A stretch of DNA of 64,000 nt from NCBI RefSeq assembly GCF_025398175.1, contig NZ_CP099735.1, positions 1 through 64,000 of the forward strand, in the 5' to 3' direction. The notes beneath the pieces were generated by a model that saw only the letters and a program-made list of their open reading frames with translations, did not search any database and was not told the origin of the DNA. Shown here one piece after another: positions 26,290 to 35,893 of this stretch (positions are counted from its first letter, which is position 1; every line of letters starts with the position of its first letter). This DNA is from Photobacterium sp. TY1-4 (GTDB taxonomy: Bacteria; Pseudomonadota; Gammaproteobacteria; Enterobacterales; Vibrionaceae). The position numbers and the translations under genes were made by a program.

Positions 26290-26772
26290 ATGACAAGTTT
26301 TTATGCATTATCGGCAAAGAACATCCGGGGAGAAGAAATCGCGATGAGCGACTTTGCCGGCAAAGTGGTGCTGGTGGTCAACACGGCCAGTGAATGTGGG
26401 TTTACCCCGCAATATCAGGGACTGCAGGATTTGTATGCCAAATATAAAGATGACGGCTTGGTGATTCTCGGTTTCCCTTGTAATCAGTTCGGCGGGCAAG
26501 AGCCGGGGGAAAACCAGGACATTGCCCAGTCCTGCCAGATCAATTACGGGGTAGAATTTCCGATGTTTGAAAAGGTGGATGTCAACGGGGCCAATTGCCA
26601 TCCGGTGTTTCAGTTTCTCAAGCGCGCGCAGCCGGGGCTGTTCGGCAATAAAATCAAATGGAACTTTACCAAGTTTCTGATCGGCAGGGATGGCAAGCCG
26701 CTGAAACGTTATGCGCCAACCAAGCGGCCGGAATCGATCGAAGGCGAGATTGTCAAAGCACTGCGAAGCTAG
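26290..26772 (+). CDS. Glutathione peroxidase (BtuE-like, cysteine type)
   Basis: A 160-residue thioredoxin-fold protein with NTASECGFTPQY carrying the peroxidatic Cys (C36), GFPCNQFGGQEPG with the catalytic Gln, and KWNFTKFLIG with the catalytic Trp. These are the standard peroxidase residues. There is Cys rather than selenocysteine. It reduces hydroperoxides using thioredoxin or glutathione in the cytoplasm. The ATG at 26290 with AAGGAGG upstream is clear. It is monocistronic. Confidence 0.94.
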   Translation: MTSFYALSAKNIRGEEIAMSDFAGKVVLVVNTASECGFTPQYQGLQDLYAKYKDDGLVILGFPCNQFGGQEPGENQDIAQSCQINYGVEFPMFEKVDVNGANCHPVFQFLKRAQPGLFGNKIKWNFTKFLIGRDGKPLKRYAPTKRPESIEGEIVKALRS

Positions 26773-26792
26773 GCTCGCAATGTTTGTGTCTT

Positions 26793-27761
26793 CTAGCTTT
26801 TGGCATGGTACAGCGACGTATAGCTGTCGATATTGTTTGATGCCGTAAAGTCCTGCAGTTGCTGGAGCGCCCGCGCTTTGGCGGCCAGATGATGCCGGCG
26901 GGTGACTTCCTTCAATTGTGTCATGGCCAGGTGACTCGGGCTCTCCGGATGATTGTTGCTCAAGTAGTGATCAAAAAAGATTAACTGGGTGGACGTGTCG
27001 TTGAAATCGCCCAGTTCGTCCTGTAATTGCTTTAAATGATGAATTTGCGCCTGGATCTTTTTGGGTGGAAAAAGCGGCGTGAAGTACTCCAGCAGATAGC
27101 GCAGTTTTTTGCAGCAGATCCGTAACTGGTGGATGTTCTCATCCGGACTGTCGTTATTGAGGGTGTTGCAGATGCTGAGCGTGTGTTGGAAGTGTTTCCA
27201 GAGGATAGCCTGGGCAAACGGCTTACTTTTACGGTGTCCCGGGTCAGCCGGGGAAGCTTCCAGCTCTTTGATTAAGCCTTTGACCTGTTGGCATTGCTGC
27301 TCGTAATTCTCCGTTTTTAACCATCTCTTGACCGCTTTATAGGTGGCTTCCCGTTCATGCTGCAGGGTGTCGACGAAACAACTGAGCCCCTGATGATACT
27401 GATGATCGAGCACGGAAAAGTAATCATCGATCTGCGCTAAAAAAACATCGAGATCCCGTAGCTGATTGGTTTTCTGCATCAGGGTTTTGAGGGTCAGGTT
27501 TAACATTTTCTGCTGGCGCGGCACAAACAGGGTTTTCATCAGGCTGATGAGCGCGCGACAGCGGCGCAGAGAGACCCGGTACTGATGGAGGAACTCGTTA
27601 TCGTCATCACGGATAATCCCGGGTTCATGCAGCCGGGCATGACGAAATTCATTGCGCAGGAAATGGTAGGTCGGCAGGTAAATATCTGCGGAGGCCGACA
27701 ACGGGACTTCCGGCTTTTTTTTCTTGGGAAGTTTTAGCTTATCTCGCTTATTCACGTTCAT
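26793..27761 (-). CDS. CHAD-domain protein
   Basis: A 322-residue basic, histidine-rich helical protein. The conserved-histidine pattern of CHAD (DNEFLHQYRVSLRRCRALISLMK near residue 55, ENIHQLRICCKKLRYLLEYF near residue 200) is visible. CHAD domains bind inorganic polyphosphate. There is no CYTH domain attached or beside it. It ends next to the glutathione peroxidase gene, convergently. The reading frame has a KKKKP basic N-terminus. Confidence 0.9.
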   Translation of the reverse strand: MNVNKRDKLKLPKKKKPEVPLSASADIYLPTYHFLRNEFRHARLHEPGIIRDDDNEFLHQYRVSLRRCRALISLMKTLFVPRQQKMLNLTLKTLMQKTNQLRDLDVFLAQIDDYFSVLDHQYHQGLSCFVDTLQHEREATYKAVKRWLKTENYEQQCQQVKGLIKELEASPADPGHRKSKPFAQAILWKHFQHTLSICNTLNNDSPDENIHQLRICCKKLRYLLEYFTPLFPPKKIQAQIHHLKQLQDELGDFNDTSTQLIFFDHYLSNNHPESPSHLAMTQLKEVTRRHHLAAKARALQQLQDFTASNNIDSYTSLYHAKS

Positions 27762-28067
27762 TTATTCACCTCACTATCAAGGATAGACCGTGAAATCCTG
27801 CCGGTGAATGGCGCGCGCAAGATTTCACATCGGGTGATCAAGGAAATACTAGGATCCGGTTTCTTCTCGGGAATGATTGGTACTGCCCATACTGGTGTAC
27901 AGTCGGACAACGGGCCTGACTGATGCAAATTGCCACTGGCAATCATGGTTTACAAGGGTTGTTTACATTTGTTTAACATTGATTTCTCTGCAAATGTCTC
28001 ATCCTTCGGCAGGAAATGCTAATCCTATAAGTAATGGCTACAGATCATACAAAGTGAGGAAATAAGG
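27762..28067. other. Divergent region between the CHAD gene and hppD
   Basis: About 306 bp. It contains the palindrome at 27929-27943 and two TTTACA half-sites near 27950-27967, followed by the hppD leader. No gene was seen. Confidence 0.45.
27929..27943. promoter_or_regulatory. Palindrome upstream of hppD
   Basis: ATTGCCA-C-TGGCAAT is a perfect 7+1+7 inverted repeat about 125 bp before the hppD start. It has the size of a MarR-type operator. The binding protein is not known; the MarR gene at 29213 is one candidate. Confidence 0.4.
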
Positions 28068-29144
28068 ATGAACAAAATGATTGATAATCCAATGGGAACG
28101 GATGGCTTTGAATTTGTAGAGTATACCGCGCCGACTCCGGAAGGGATTGCCAATTTGAAGAACCTGTTTCGCCTGATGGGCTTTGCCGAAGTGGCGAAGC
28201 ACAAGCATAAGTCGGTTTGGCTCTATCGTCAGGGGGATATCAATTTTATCGTCAATGGCGAAGCGCACTCGCAAGCGGCTGGATTTGCCGGGGTTCATGG
28301 GGCCAGCGTAAACGCGATGGCATTTCGGGTGCAGGATTCCAGCCAGGCGCTGGCCTATGCGGTCGAGAAGGGTGCAACCCCTTGTGCGGCCCAGGCGGGA
28401 CCGATGGAGCTGAATATTCCGGCTATTTACGGGATTGGTGAGTCGCTGATTTATCTGGTCGACCGTTATGGCGAGCATGATATCTACGAGATCGATTTTG
28501 ATTATTATCCGGATTACAAGGCACGGATGGCAAAACTGGATGCCGGGCTCAAGGTGATCGACCACCTGACGCACAATGTGCAGCGCGGCAACATGGATTT
28601 GTGGGCCAGCTTCTATGAGAAGATTGCGAATTTCCGTGAGATCCGCCATTTCGACATCAAAGGGAAAATGACTGGCCTGCTGTCGCGCGCTATGACTTCA
28701 CCTTGCGGCAAAATCCGGATCCCGATCAACGAGTCCAGCGATGATAAATCTCAAATTGCTGAATATCTGGAGCAGTACAACGGGGAAGGGATCCAGCATA
28801 TCGCGCTGAGTACCGAGAATATCCTGACCACGGTTAAAACCCTGAAAGACGGTGGGTTGGCCTTCATGGATACGCCGGATACCTACTATGAAGGGATCAA
28901 CCAGCGGGTACCGCAGCACAAGGAAGATATTGCCAAGTTGAATGAGCTGAAGGTTTTGATCGATGGTGATCAGAGCGGGATCCTGTTGCAAATCTTTACC
29001 GACACCGTGATTGGTCCGGTTTTCTTTGAAATCATTCAACGTAAAGGGAATGAAGGCTTCGGGGAAGGGAACTTCCAGGCGTTGTTCGAATCGATTGAGC
29101 TCGATCAGATCCGCCGCGGGGTTCTGGACGTTGAGTCCAAATAG
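28068..29144 (+). CDS. hpd: 4-hydroxyphenylpyruvate dioxygenase
   Basis: A 358-residue two-domain vicinal-oxygen-chelate enzyme. The ferrous ligands are H166 (in VIDHLTHNV), H244 (in GIQHIALS) and E321 (in FFEIIQRKG); the C-terminus GFGEGNFQALFESIELDQIRRGVL is typical. It converts 4-hydroxyphenylpyruvate to homogentisate in tyrosine breakdown, feeding HmgA, FahA and MaiA at 49-52 kb. The ATG is preceded by AGGAAATAAGG. It is monocistronic. Confidence 0.95.
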   Translation: MNKMIDNPMGTDGFEFVEYTAPTPEGIANLKNLFRLMGFAEVAKHKHKSVWLYRQGDINFIVNGEAHSQAAGFAGVHGASVNAMAFRVQDSSQALAYAVEKGATPCAAQAGPMELNIPAIYGIGESLIYLVDRYGEHDIYEIDFDYYPDYKARMAKLDAGLKVIDHLTHNVQRGNMDLWASFYEKIANFREIRHFDIKGKMTGLLSRAMTSPCGKIRIPINESSDDKSQIAEYLEQYNGEGIQHIALSTENILTTVKTLKDGGLAFMDTPDTYYEGINQRVPQHKEDIAKLNELKVLIDGDQSGILLQIFTDTVIGPVFFEIIQRKGNEGFGEGNFQALFESIELDQIRRGVLDVESK

Positions 29145-29212
29145 CGACGTGTCAGTTTAACATTGAGCCGGATCGGTGAGTCTGCACAGGCTCACCGGAC
29201 GGCATCGGGTGA

Positions 29213-29707
29213 TCACGGGTGGGGCGTATGATGCTGCCCGTTTGGCTCGAACCCCACTTCCAGTACAGGTGCAACCTCCAGATCCTGAGCATTCATCATG
29301 GTCGATATCCGCTGCACCGACGATAAGATTAAGGTTTGCTCCCATTCATTCAACCGCTGAAACTGCTTAATGAAGTTGTCTTGCAGTGGTAGCGGGGCCT
29401 GATCCAGCACGATATTACCTTGGTCTGTTAAGTACGCATTGACCTTGCGTCTGTCCTTGGTGTTTCGGCACCGGATCACCATCCCGCGTTTTTCCAACCG
29501 ATCGATAATGCTGGTGGCGGTCGCCTGGCTCATATTGGTATTGATTGAAAGCTGGCGAATGGTCACTTCGCCTGAACTGCGGATTGCCCGCATGATCAGT
29601 AGTTGCGGGCCGGTCAGGCCGAAATCTTTATTCAGTTGCCGGGAGTGTAGATCGACGGCGCGGATGATCTGCCGAATCGCAATGAGCACTTCTTCATGGA
29701 TATCCAA
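29213..29707 (-). CDS. MarR-family transcriptional regulator
   Basis: A 164-residue protein with the MarR winged helix: FGLTGPQLLIMRAI, RQLSINTNMSQATATSIIDRLEKRGMVIRCRN-type recognition and wing (about 35-100) with DRRKVNAYLT wing end. It is convergent with hppD and upstream of proX on the same strand (183 bp apart). The ligand is unknown. An aromatic-acid signal linked to hppD is possible but only by proximity. Confidence 0.88.
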   Translation of the reverse strand: MDIHEEVLIAIRQIIRAVDLHSRQLNKDFGLTGPQLLIMRAIRSSGEVTIRQLSINTNMSQATATSIIDRLEKRGMVIRCRNTKDRRKVNAYLTDQGNIVLDQAPLPLQDNFIKQFQRLNEWEQTLILSSVQRISTMMNAQDLEVAPVLEVGFEPNGQHHTPHP

Positions 29708-29889
29708 GATTCCCTCCTTCTGATGTCACTTCAGGGTTCATCGTATTGCGTGAGTCGGATAGCCGCCGCAGCGATTCTCCGACTCTTGCGATCTGTTTGT
29801 AGCAGCCCGCTTTTACAGCGGTCTTGTGATGGAAGCCTTATTGATGCGGGCCTTCGATGGCGGCTGCCGATTTGTGATGGGTCTTGTGG

Positions 29890-30897
29890 CTAGAGCTGCG
29901 CTTTTTTCGCTTCGGCAATCCAGCGGTCGAAGGTGCCCTGATTGGCCTTAATCCAGCCGTTGGCGTGCGCTTCAATATCTTTCTGCGAGTTGCTCCCTTT
30001 ACTCATCATCATGTTCTGAGCACTGACCGCGTTAATGTCCAGTTTCATAATTTCAAACAGGCGTGCAGCCGCCGGGTTCTCTTGCGTGAATTTTTTGTTG
30101 GCAACAATCTTCATGGCATTCATTTCGAAGCCGAAGTTCTTGCCGTTTGGCAGCGTCGTATCAATGTCTTTCCGCTCACCCGGCAGGGCAGAGAACGGGA
30201 CTTCCAGCCAGACGACGTCTTTGCCCGGTACCATCACACCACTGACCCAGTATGGGGTCCAGGTGTAGTAGAGCACCGGCTCACCTTTTTTATAACGGGA
30301 GATGGTGTCTGCGATGATAGCCGCGTAATTGCCCTGATTGTGAGTGACGGTGTCACGCAGTCCGTAAGCGGTCAGCTGCTCTTCGACAACCAGCTCACAG
30401 CCCCAACCCGGATTACAACCGGTCAGGTCCGCTTTACCGTCACCGTTGGCATCGAACAGTTTGGCAATTTTTGGATCTTTCAACTGAGCAATATTGTTGA
30501 TGCCGTATTTTTCAGCGGTTTTCTTATCGATCAGATAGCCCTGTGCGGCGCCGGAGATATATTCGCCTTTGCGGAAGAACTTATTGTCGCCACCGGCCAT
30601 GGTGTACTTATCGGCGTGCAGGGGGAACCAGCCAACCGTCAGATAGGTGGCATCACCTTCGGCAATGGAGGTATAAGCGACGTTGTAATCCACTTCTTTG
30701 GTTGGTTTCACCTCGTAGCCCAGCGCTTCCATGGCTTTGTTCACAATCAGGGTCTGAAACGTTTCCTCAGCCACGGTGGACTGTACCGGTTGCACGGTGA
30801 CACCTTCGCCCGGCAGTGATTCGGCGTAAGTTGAGGTTGAAATAGCTGCCGTCAGGAGCGTGGTTAGCGTGAAACCTTTCTTCCATGAATCGTTCAT
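29890..30897 (-). CDS. proX: Glycine betaine/proline-betaine ABC transporter, substrate-binding protein
   Basis: A 335-residue periplasmic protein with a signal peptide (about residues 1-25, ending TYA). The family pattern for betaine binding is present: [43 protein letters not shown] and [17 protein letters not shown], with the Trp and Cys positions of ProX (binding by an aromatic cage). It delivers betaines to ProVW in osmoprotection. It overlaps proW by one base. It is the last gene of proVWX. Confidence 0.94.
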   Translation of the reverse strand: MNDSWKKGFTLTTLLTAAISTSTYAESLPGEGVTVQPVQSTVAEETFQTLIVNKAMEALGYEVKPTKEVDYNVAYTSIAEGDATYLTVGWFPLHADKYTMAGGDNKFFRKGEYISGAAQGYLIDKKTAEKYGINNIAQLKDPKIAKLFDANGDGKADLTGCNPGWGCELVVEEQLTAYGLRDTVTHNQGNYAAIIADTISRYKKGEPVLYYTWTPYWVSGVMVPGKDVVWLEVPFSALPGERKDIDTTLPNGKNFGFEMNAMKIVANKKFTQENPAAARLFEIMKLDINAVSAQNMMMSKGSNSQKDIEAHANGWIKANQGTFDRWIAEAKKAQL

Positions 30898-31997
30898 TAT
30901 TGCTCTCCTAGTTTTTTCACATGATTTGATGATGAAAAGCGTTTTTTCAGCCGGTAGATCACAGAGACCGGCCCGGTTTGGTACCAGCGGGTTTTGTTGT
31001 CCCGACTCTCGGTACCAATGGTTTGGGTGATGCGATCGAGCAAGATCGCCAGGATCACGATGCCGAGGCCGCCGACCGCCGCCATCCCCATGTCCAATCG
31101 GCCGATACCGCGCAGTACCATCTGGCCCAATCCGCCGACGGCAATCATCGAGGCGATCACCACCATGGAGAGGGACAGCATCAGGGTCTGGTTCACCCCG
31201 GCCATAATGGTCGGCATGGCCAGCGGCAGTTGGATGCGATACAGCATTTGTTTCGGATTGGCCCCGAACGCATGACCGGCTTCAATCAGCTCTTCCGGCA
31301 CTTGCTGGATCCCCAGAATGGTCAGGCGGACGATGGGGGGCAGGGCGAAGATAATAGTGACGACGACCCCTGGCACATTCCCGATCCCGAACAGCATGAC
31401 AATCGGCACCAGATAAACAAAGGCCGGAGTCGTCTGCATGGCATCAAGCACGGGCCGGACAAACCGTGCTGCTGTGTCGCTGCGTGAGAGCCAGATCCCC
31501 ATGGGGAGGCCGATCAAGAGGCAGAAGAACACGGAGGTCATCACCAGAGACAGCGTCACCATGGCTTCAGACCAGGCCCCAATCAGTCCGATAGATAGTA
31601 GGGACAGCAGGGAGGCAATGCCCATTCGCGGCCCGGCCAGCTGCCAGGCAATCAGGAACAGGATCAGCAACATCAGCGGTGCGGGTGTGGCCGTCAGCGC
31701 AGTTTCAAATGAAGTGAGGATGAAATCGATGGGGACACGAATAGCTTGGAATACCGGTCGGCCATGTTCGACCATCCAATTCAGGGCAGTTTCAACCCAT
31801 TGATCAAATGGGATCACCGCATCCTGAAACGGGTGAAGCCAGTCAAAGGTGTCTGGCTCAGCGGGGGCAGCCTGGGTCAGCCAGCTGGTATCTCCGCTGC
31901 TGGTGGTATCCGTAGCCCAAGGATCGGCTGGTGCGCTGGAAGTGGACCAGGGATCGTTGGCTGCCGGGGTCGGGTTGGATTGCGTCTCAGTCGCCAT
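30897..31997 (-). CDS. proW: Glycine betaine ABC transporter permease
   Basis: A 366-residue inner-membrane protein of the binding-protein-dependent permease family with the EAA loop region [27 protein letters not shown] near residue 240. The first 90 residues are hydrophilic and rich in Thr, Ser, Ala and Pro, then six or so membrane segments follow. This long N-terminal tail is a ProW trait. ATG 31997 has GGGAG upstream. It lies between proV and proX in one operon. Confidence 0.94.
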   Translation of the reverse strand: MATETQSNPTPAANDPWSTSSAPADPWATDTTSSGDTSWLTQAAPAEPDTFDWLHPFQDAVIPFDQWVETALNWMVEHGRPVFQAIRVPIDFILTSFETALTATPAPLMLLILFLIAWQLAGPRMGIASLLSLLSIGLIGAWSEAMVTLSLVMTSVFFCLLIGLPMGIWLSRSDTAARFVRPVLDAMQTTPAFVYLVPIVMLFGIGNVPGVVVTIIFALPPIVRLTILGIQQVPEELIEAGHAFGANPKQMLYRIQLPLAMPTIMAGVNQTLMLSLSMVVIASMIAVGGLGQMVLRGIGRLDMGMAAVGGLGIVILAILLDRITQTIGTESRDNKTRWYQTGPVSVIYRLKKRFSSSNHVKKLGEQ

Positions 31998-32000
31998 GAA

Positions 32001-33188
32001 TTACTCCCTATCCAGTGTCTGTAGCAGGCGTGATTTGGTGATCACGCCGTAGTAAGTGCCGTCGTCATCCACCACGGGCACAGCGTAAGGCACATCAGCG
32101 ACCTGGCCGATCAGTTCGCCGAGGGGCACATTGGGTTGAATTGAAATCGTGTCTTGCAGCAGGGCACGACTCAGTGGCGACTGCGCCTGATGCGCTTGCT
32201 TGAGGGAGTCGATGGAGACGATGCCGGTATATTTGCCGTCTTTTTCCACCACAATGCCGTACTCTCGGTCATGATCCATCAGCATTTGCATGGCCGCGGC
32301 CGGACCATCATTGTCATGTTTCTTGAACACCGCTGCGGGCTTCTTCCGGGCAATGTCCTTGGCCGAGAAAACCGTCGCGACATTCACGCCGCGGAAAAAC
32401 GAGCTGACATAGTTATTGGCCGGGTGGTGGAGGATCTCGTCCGGGGTGCCGACCTGAACCACGACGCCATCTTGCATAATGGCGATGCGATCCCCGATGC
32501 GCATGGCTTCGTCCAGATCGTGGGAAATGAACACAATAGTGCGCTTGTCGTCGTTTTGCAGCCGGATCAGCTCATCTTGCATTTCGGTCCGGATGAGGGG
32601 GTCAAGTGCCGAAAAGGCCTCATCCATCAACAGAATGTCCGGATCATTGGCCAAGGCGCGGGCCAGGCCGACCCGTTGCTTCATCCCGCCGGAAAGCTCA
32701 TCGGGATAGGAGTCGCCATGGCTACCCAGACCGACACGCTTGAGGGCGGCCAGTGCTTTCTGGTTCCGGGCTTCGGTATCCACTCCGGCGAGTTCCAGCC
32801 CGAAAGCGGCATTTTCCAGCACGGTCATGTGTGGCATGAGCGCAAAGTTCTGAAATACCATCGAGATTTGTTGACGACGCACGTCACGTAGCGCCTCGTC
32901 AGAGATGTGGGCGATGTCTTTGCCGTTGAGCAGGACACTGCCGCGGGTGGGTTCGATTAGGCGATTCAGCAGGCGGACCAAAGTGGATTTTCCTGAGCCG
33001 GAGAGTCCCATGATCACGAAAATTTCACCTTGATTGATAGATAAAGAAACATCCTGGACACCAACGGTCAGCCCGGTCTGGTCAAAAATCCGATCTTTAT
33101 CCAGCCCCTTCTCCAGCAAGGGGAAAGCCTCTTGCGGTGTTTCTCCAAACACTTTGTACAGGCTTTGAACTTCTAACATAGTCGACAT
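32001..33188 (-). CDS. proV: Glycine betaine ABC transporter ATP-binding protein
   Basis: A 395-residue ATPase: Walker [17 protein letters not shown] (about 60-75), signature [15 protein letters not shown], Walker [14 protein letters not shown], then two CBS domains in the last 120 residues that sense ionic strength in this family. ATG 33188 with AAGGA upstream is chosen over longer forms. It is the first gene of proVWX; osmotic induction is expected but not shown by any site I can identify. Confidence 0.94.
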   Translation of the reverse strand: MSTMLEVQSLYKVFGETPQEAFPLLEKGLDKDRIFDQTGLTVGVQDVSLSINQGEIFVIMGLSGSGKSTLVRLLNRLIEPTRGSVLLNGKDIAHISDEALRDVRRQQISMVFQNFALMPHMTVLENAAFGLELAGVDTEARNQKALAALKRVGLGSHGDSYPDELSGGMKQRVGLARALANDPDILLMDEAFSALDPLIRTEMQDELIRLQNDDKRTIVFISHDLDEAMRIGDRIAIMQDGVVVQVGTPDEILHHPANNYVSSFFRGVNVATVFSAKDIARKKPAAVFKKHDNDGPAAAMQMLMDHDREYGIVVEKDGKYTGIVSIDSLKQAHQAQSPLSRALLQDTISIQPNVPLGELIGQVADVPYAVPVVDDDGTYYGVITKSRLLQTLDRE

Positions 33189-33426
33189 GATTTGCATCCT
33201 TGGCTTTGACTTTGTTTTGCGTTGTAGAGCAAAAAAGTGCAAATTTCTATAGAACTCTAAACATTGGTGTGGGCTTTTTCAAGGGTTTGTTCGGTGTCTA
33301 AGGGTGAGTTTTATATTAACTTATTGATTGGTAATGATTAAAATCATTCTTGACGATTTAATTGGTTAGGGTTGTAAATGTTTGTGTTGATGTCTTGCGG
33401 CTCTGTAAAGAGTATAGATGAGATCA
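33189..33426. other. proV promoter region
   Basis: About 240 bp, AT-rich (runs such as TTAACTTATTGATTGGTAATG), upstream of proV and ahead of the terminator at 33427. No gene was seen. Confidence 0.4.
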
Positions 33427-33473
33427 AAAAGCCCGCGGCCATTCAGTGTCATGCTGAGTGGCCGCGGGCTTTT
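33427..33473. terminator. Strong hairpin terminator downstream of the membrane protein gene
   Basis: A 15-bp stem AAAAGCCCGCGGCCA / TGGCCGCGGGCTTTT with an inner TTCAG/CTGA pairing and A/T runs at both sides. It ends the minus-strand gene at 33502. Confidence 0.88.
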
Positions 33474-33501
33474 GTGAGAAATGTGCGGAATGACGAAGGG
33501 T

Positions 33502-34542
33502 CTAGACTTCGGCGGTGCCATGCCACTGGTAATGGTTATTCGGCTTTTTGCTCACCATGCCTTCGGTCAGTAATTGTTTGAAAATGGCATCGACTTCTTC
33601 AGGACTGATTTTCAGGTAACGGCTGACGGCGCGCTTGGTGCAGTTCACCTGGTTGGTGCGCAGCGCTTCGATCGCTTGTTGATACGGCGTCAGGGACTGG
33701 TTTGGCGTCTCCGTAGCCGGTGTGTCCTGTTCCGGCTGTGAAGGCGCTGGTTGCTCGGATTCTGCTTCAGCGTAATGGTCCGGTTGCGGGCCGGATGCCT
33801 GATGGGTCAACAACTCCGGTGCCTGCGTGATGCCGCTGTCAAAAGCATCAATGGTGATTGGGTTCAGGCGGCGGAACTGGTTCCGGAACCGCAGTTCTTC
33901 ACCGATCAGGCCAACGAAGAAGGCAGCAAAGAAATCCAGCAGTACCGACAGGAAGATCACCAGTCCCAACTGCGCGGTCTGGGTCTGAACATTGAGTGAT
34001 TTCGCCAGGCTGTCAATCAGGCCGAGCACTGAGCCCTGGCTGACCACGGGCAAGCTGTCGCGCTCAATCGCCAGGGATTGTTGTTGCTCTCGCAGCTTGT
34101 TGTTTTCTCGTTGAATTCGGGTTACACCCGTGGCGATGCGCTCCATCTGAATGTATTTTTCAGCGGCGATATTATTGAGCTGGATCTGTTTTTCAATTGC
34201 TTCAATCTGCATGTTGTAGCTATTGATTTTGCTTTGCTGCACGTTGACATGGCTTTGCGCTTTATTGGTTGCGCTGTTGATCCCCCCGACGGAGCCCCCA
34301 ATCGAGATTGCGGCCAAAACACTGTAGAAAGCGAAGGCGGAAAAAGCCCCGGCGTAGTTGCGACGCGCGCGACGTTCACCAAATTCATACCAGGCAAAGA
34401 ATTTCCCCAGTTCGAAAATCACGGCCAGGCCACCGAACAGCAGCTGCATCACCGGATCTTCATCGATGGACAGGAATAGCAATAGAGAGAAAATAATCGA
34501 GGCAAGGATCGATGCGCCGGTAAAACCATATACCGTCCACAT
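33502..34542 (-). CDS. Membrane protein with coiled coil and C-terminal winged-helix-like domain
   Basis: About 346 residues. Two or three hydrophobic segments occur at about 5-85, a glycine-rich segment GGSVGGINSATNKA near 100, a coiled coil (about 110-165: QIEAIEKQIQ, RIQRENNKLREQQQ), another hydrophobic segment near 185-210, a Pro/Gln/Glu-rich linker (about 245-280) and a C-terminal 65 residues resembling a small winged helix (AVSRYLKISPEEVDAIFKQLLTEGMVSKK). I do not recognise the family. ATG 34542 has AAGGGAG eight bases before and fits better than 34593. The gene sits alone. Confidence 0.6.
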   Translation of the reverse strand: MWTVYGFTGASILASIIFSLLLFLSIDEDPVMQLLFGGLAVIFELGKFFAWYEFGERRARRNYAGAFSAFAFYSVLAAISIGGSVGGINSATNKAQSHVNVQQSKINSYNMQIEAIEKQIQLNNIAAEKYIQMERIATGVTRIQRENNKLREQQQSLAIERDSLPVVSQGSVLGLIDSLAKSLNVQTQTAQLGLVIFLSVLLDFFAAFFVGLIGEELRFRNQFRRLNPITIDAFDSGITQAPELLTHQASGPQPDHYAEAESEQPAPSQPEQDTPATETPNQSLTPYQQAIEALRTNQVNCTKRAVSRYLKISPEEVDAIFKQLLTEGMVSKKPNNHYQWHGTAEV

Positions 34543-34593
34543 CGCGAAAGCTCCCTTGGGGAAGCGTACCGGTAGTGTATCGTTGTAAATCAT

Positions 34594-34996
34594 AGAAACT
34601 GGGTCTGTATCGTAAAGCGCGCTGGCTGTACTACGGGGCTTGCCGGAACGTCCGCCAAGCCGTAATCAGGCGGTCAAAAGGTGACTTAGGATACCCCATT
34701 ATGAGTCTGGAGCCCTTATAAAATAAGGCTTCCGGCGGTTTTACGGCGGAATTTTACACGGCGCTTTCATAACTGTGTGAATCTTCACCAGAGCACGCGA
34801 TGCCTGTATGCGCCTTACCGGCCCGCAGCATTGCCGCTGTCACTCGGCGGTACCTGAAAGTGTGCAGCCGCAGACGGGTTTGTTTTCTGATTATTGTGGT
34901 TTTGTTGGGTTGGCGTTAGATTAAATGCTCTAGTCGCGGGTCGCTGATCAGGGATTTGCAGGCTCATCGTGGGTTTAACCAAGGCAAGGAGCAAAC
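34594..34996. other. Intergenic region between the winged-helix membrane gene and the thioesterase gene
   Basis: About 400 bp, divergent. No gene, tRNA or strong operator was recognised. It holds the two outward promoters. Confidence 0.4.
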
Positions 34997-35449
34997 ATGA
35001 AAGAGCTTTTACAGGGGTATCCGGTGGTGACAGAAATACCGGTTGCCTGGGGAGAAATGGACGCCTTCAGTCATGTCAATAATGTGGTCTATTTTCGATA
35101 CTTCGAGACGGCCCGGATAGACTATTTCCGCGATATCGATTTGATGGAAGAGATGAAGCAGACCGGGATTGGCCCGGTACTGGGCGAGACCCAATGCCGC
35201 TATAAATTGCCGGTCACTTTCCCCGATACCCTGTATGTCGGCAGTCGGGTGTCGTCGCTGCAAGCAGATCGATTTACGATGGAATATGCCATCGTCAGTC
35301 AAAAGCTGGGCGCGGTGGCCACGACCGGCTCGGCGACGGTGGTGATGTTTAATTTCAAAACCAGTCAGAAAGCAACTATGACGCCGGAGCTGATTTCCCG
35401 GATTGAAACCCTGGAAGCGCGTGCGCTGCTGGCGCAGCCGGTAGATTAG
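34997..35449 (+). CDS. Acyl-CoA thioesterase (4HBT/YbgC-like hotdog)
   Basis: A 150-residue hotdog protein with PVAWGEMDAFSHVNNVVYFRYFETARIDYF near residues 14-42; the Asp and the HVNN motif mark the 4-hydroxybenzoyl-CoA thioesterase family. It should hydrolyse an acyl-CoA or acyl-carrier ester in the cytoplasm. The ATG is preceded by AAGGAG. It is followed by a hairpin and is monocistronic. The substrate is not shown. Confidence 0.87.
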   Translation: MKELLQGYPVVTEIPVAWGEMDAFSHVNNVVYFRYFETARIDYFRDIDLMEEMKQTGIGPVLGETQCRYKLPVTFPDTLYVGSRVSSLQADRFTMEYAIVSQKLGAVATTGSATVVMFNFKTSQKATMTPELISRIETLEARALLAQPVD

Positions 35450-35475
35450 TCATTTCTTCAATCATTCCTGCAATA

Positions 35476-35507
35476 CAGTAGCCCGAGAATATGCCGACGG
35501 GCTACTG
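35476..35507 (+). terminator. Possible terminator of the thioesterase gene
   Basis: Perfect 10-bp stem CAGTAGCCCG / CGGGCTACTG about 27 bp past the stop. No T-run follows, so it is only tentatively a terminator. Confidence 0.45.
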
Positions 35508-35893
35508 CCGATTCTTCTCTCCATTCTGCACAATTCTGTTGTCCCTCTGTTTCATTCTTGATGTCTGCACGCTTCACAATCCGGTCTGAATGACTCGGTG
35601 TGCTCTGACTTTCCCGTTTGCGGGTGAAGCTCTTGGGTGTGTTCGGGCGCGCTGCTGCCGAGTTGATTTGGTTGCCGCTGTTTGTTCGTGATCCAAGACA
35701 TTTCAGTTGCCGATTTGACGGTTTCATCTTCGCCTCTGCCATTCGGTCGATTTTTTCTGCGGTTCGCGACCACAGCACGGCGTTGGTCGCATGCGCCCGC
35801 ACATTGATGCTGTTTTCCTTACGCTCTGTCGTAACAGCTCAGGGAAAAGGTCGATGTGCTCTGGGCCATACCCGATGAAGAAGGAGAGAAATC
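35508..35893. other. Intergenic region upstream of the envelope operon
   Basis: About 385 bp. Frames on both strands are open but lack ribosome sites and look accidental. The promoter of the seven-gene run should lie here; I could not identify a LytTR binding repeat by eye. Confidence 0.4.

Noticed and set aside
35458..35802. 114-codon minus-strand frame between the thioesterase gene and the envelope operon
   Set aside because: No ribosome site, Arg/Ser-rich low-complexity product and overlapping frames on the other strand; likely chance.
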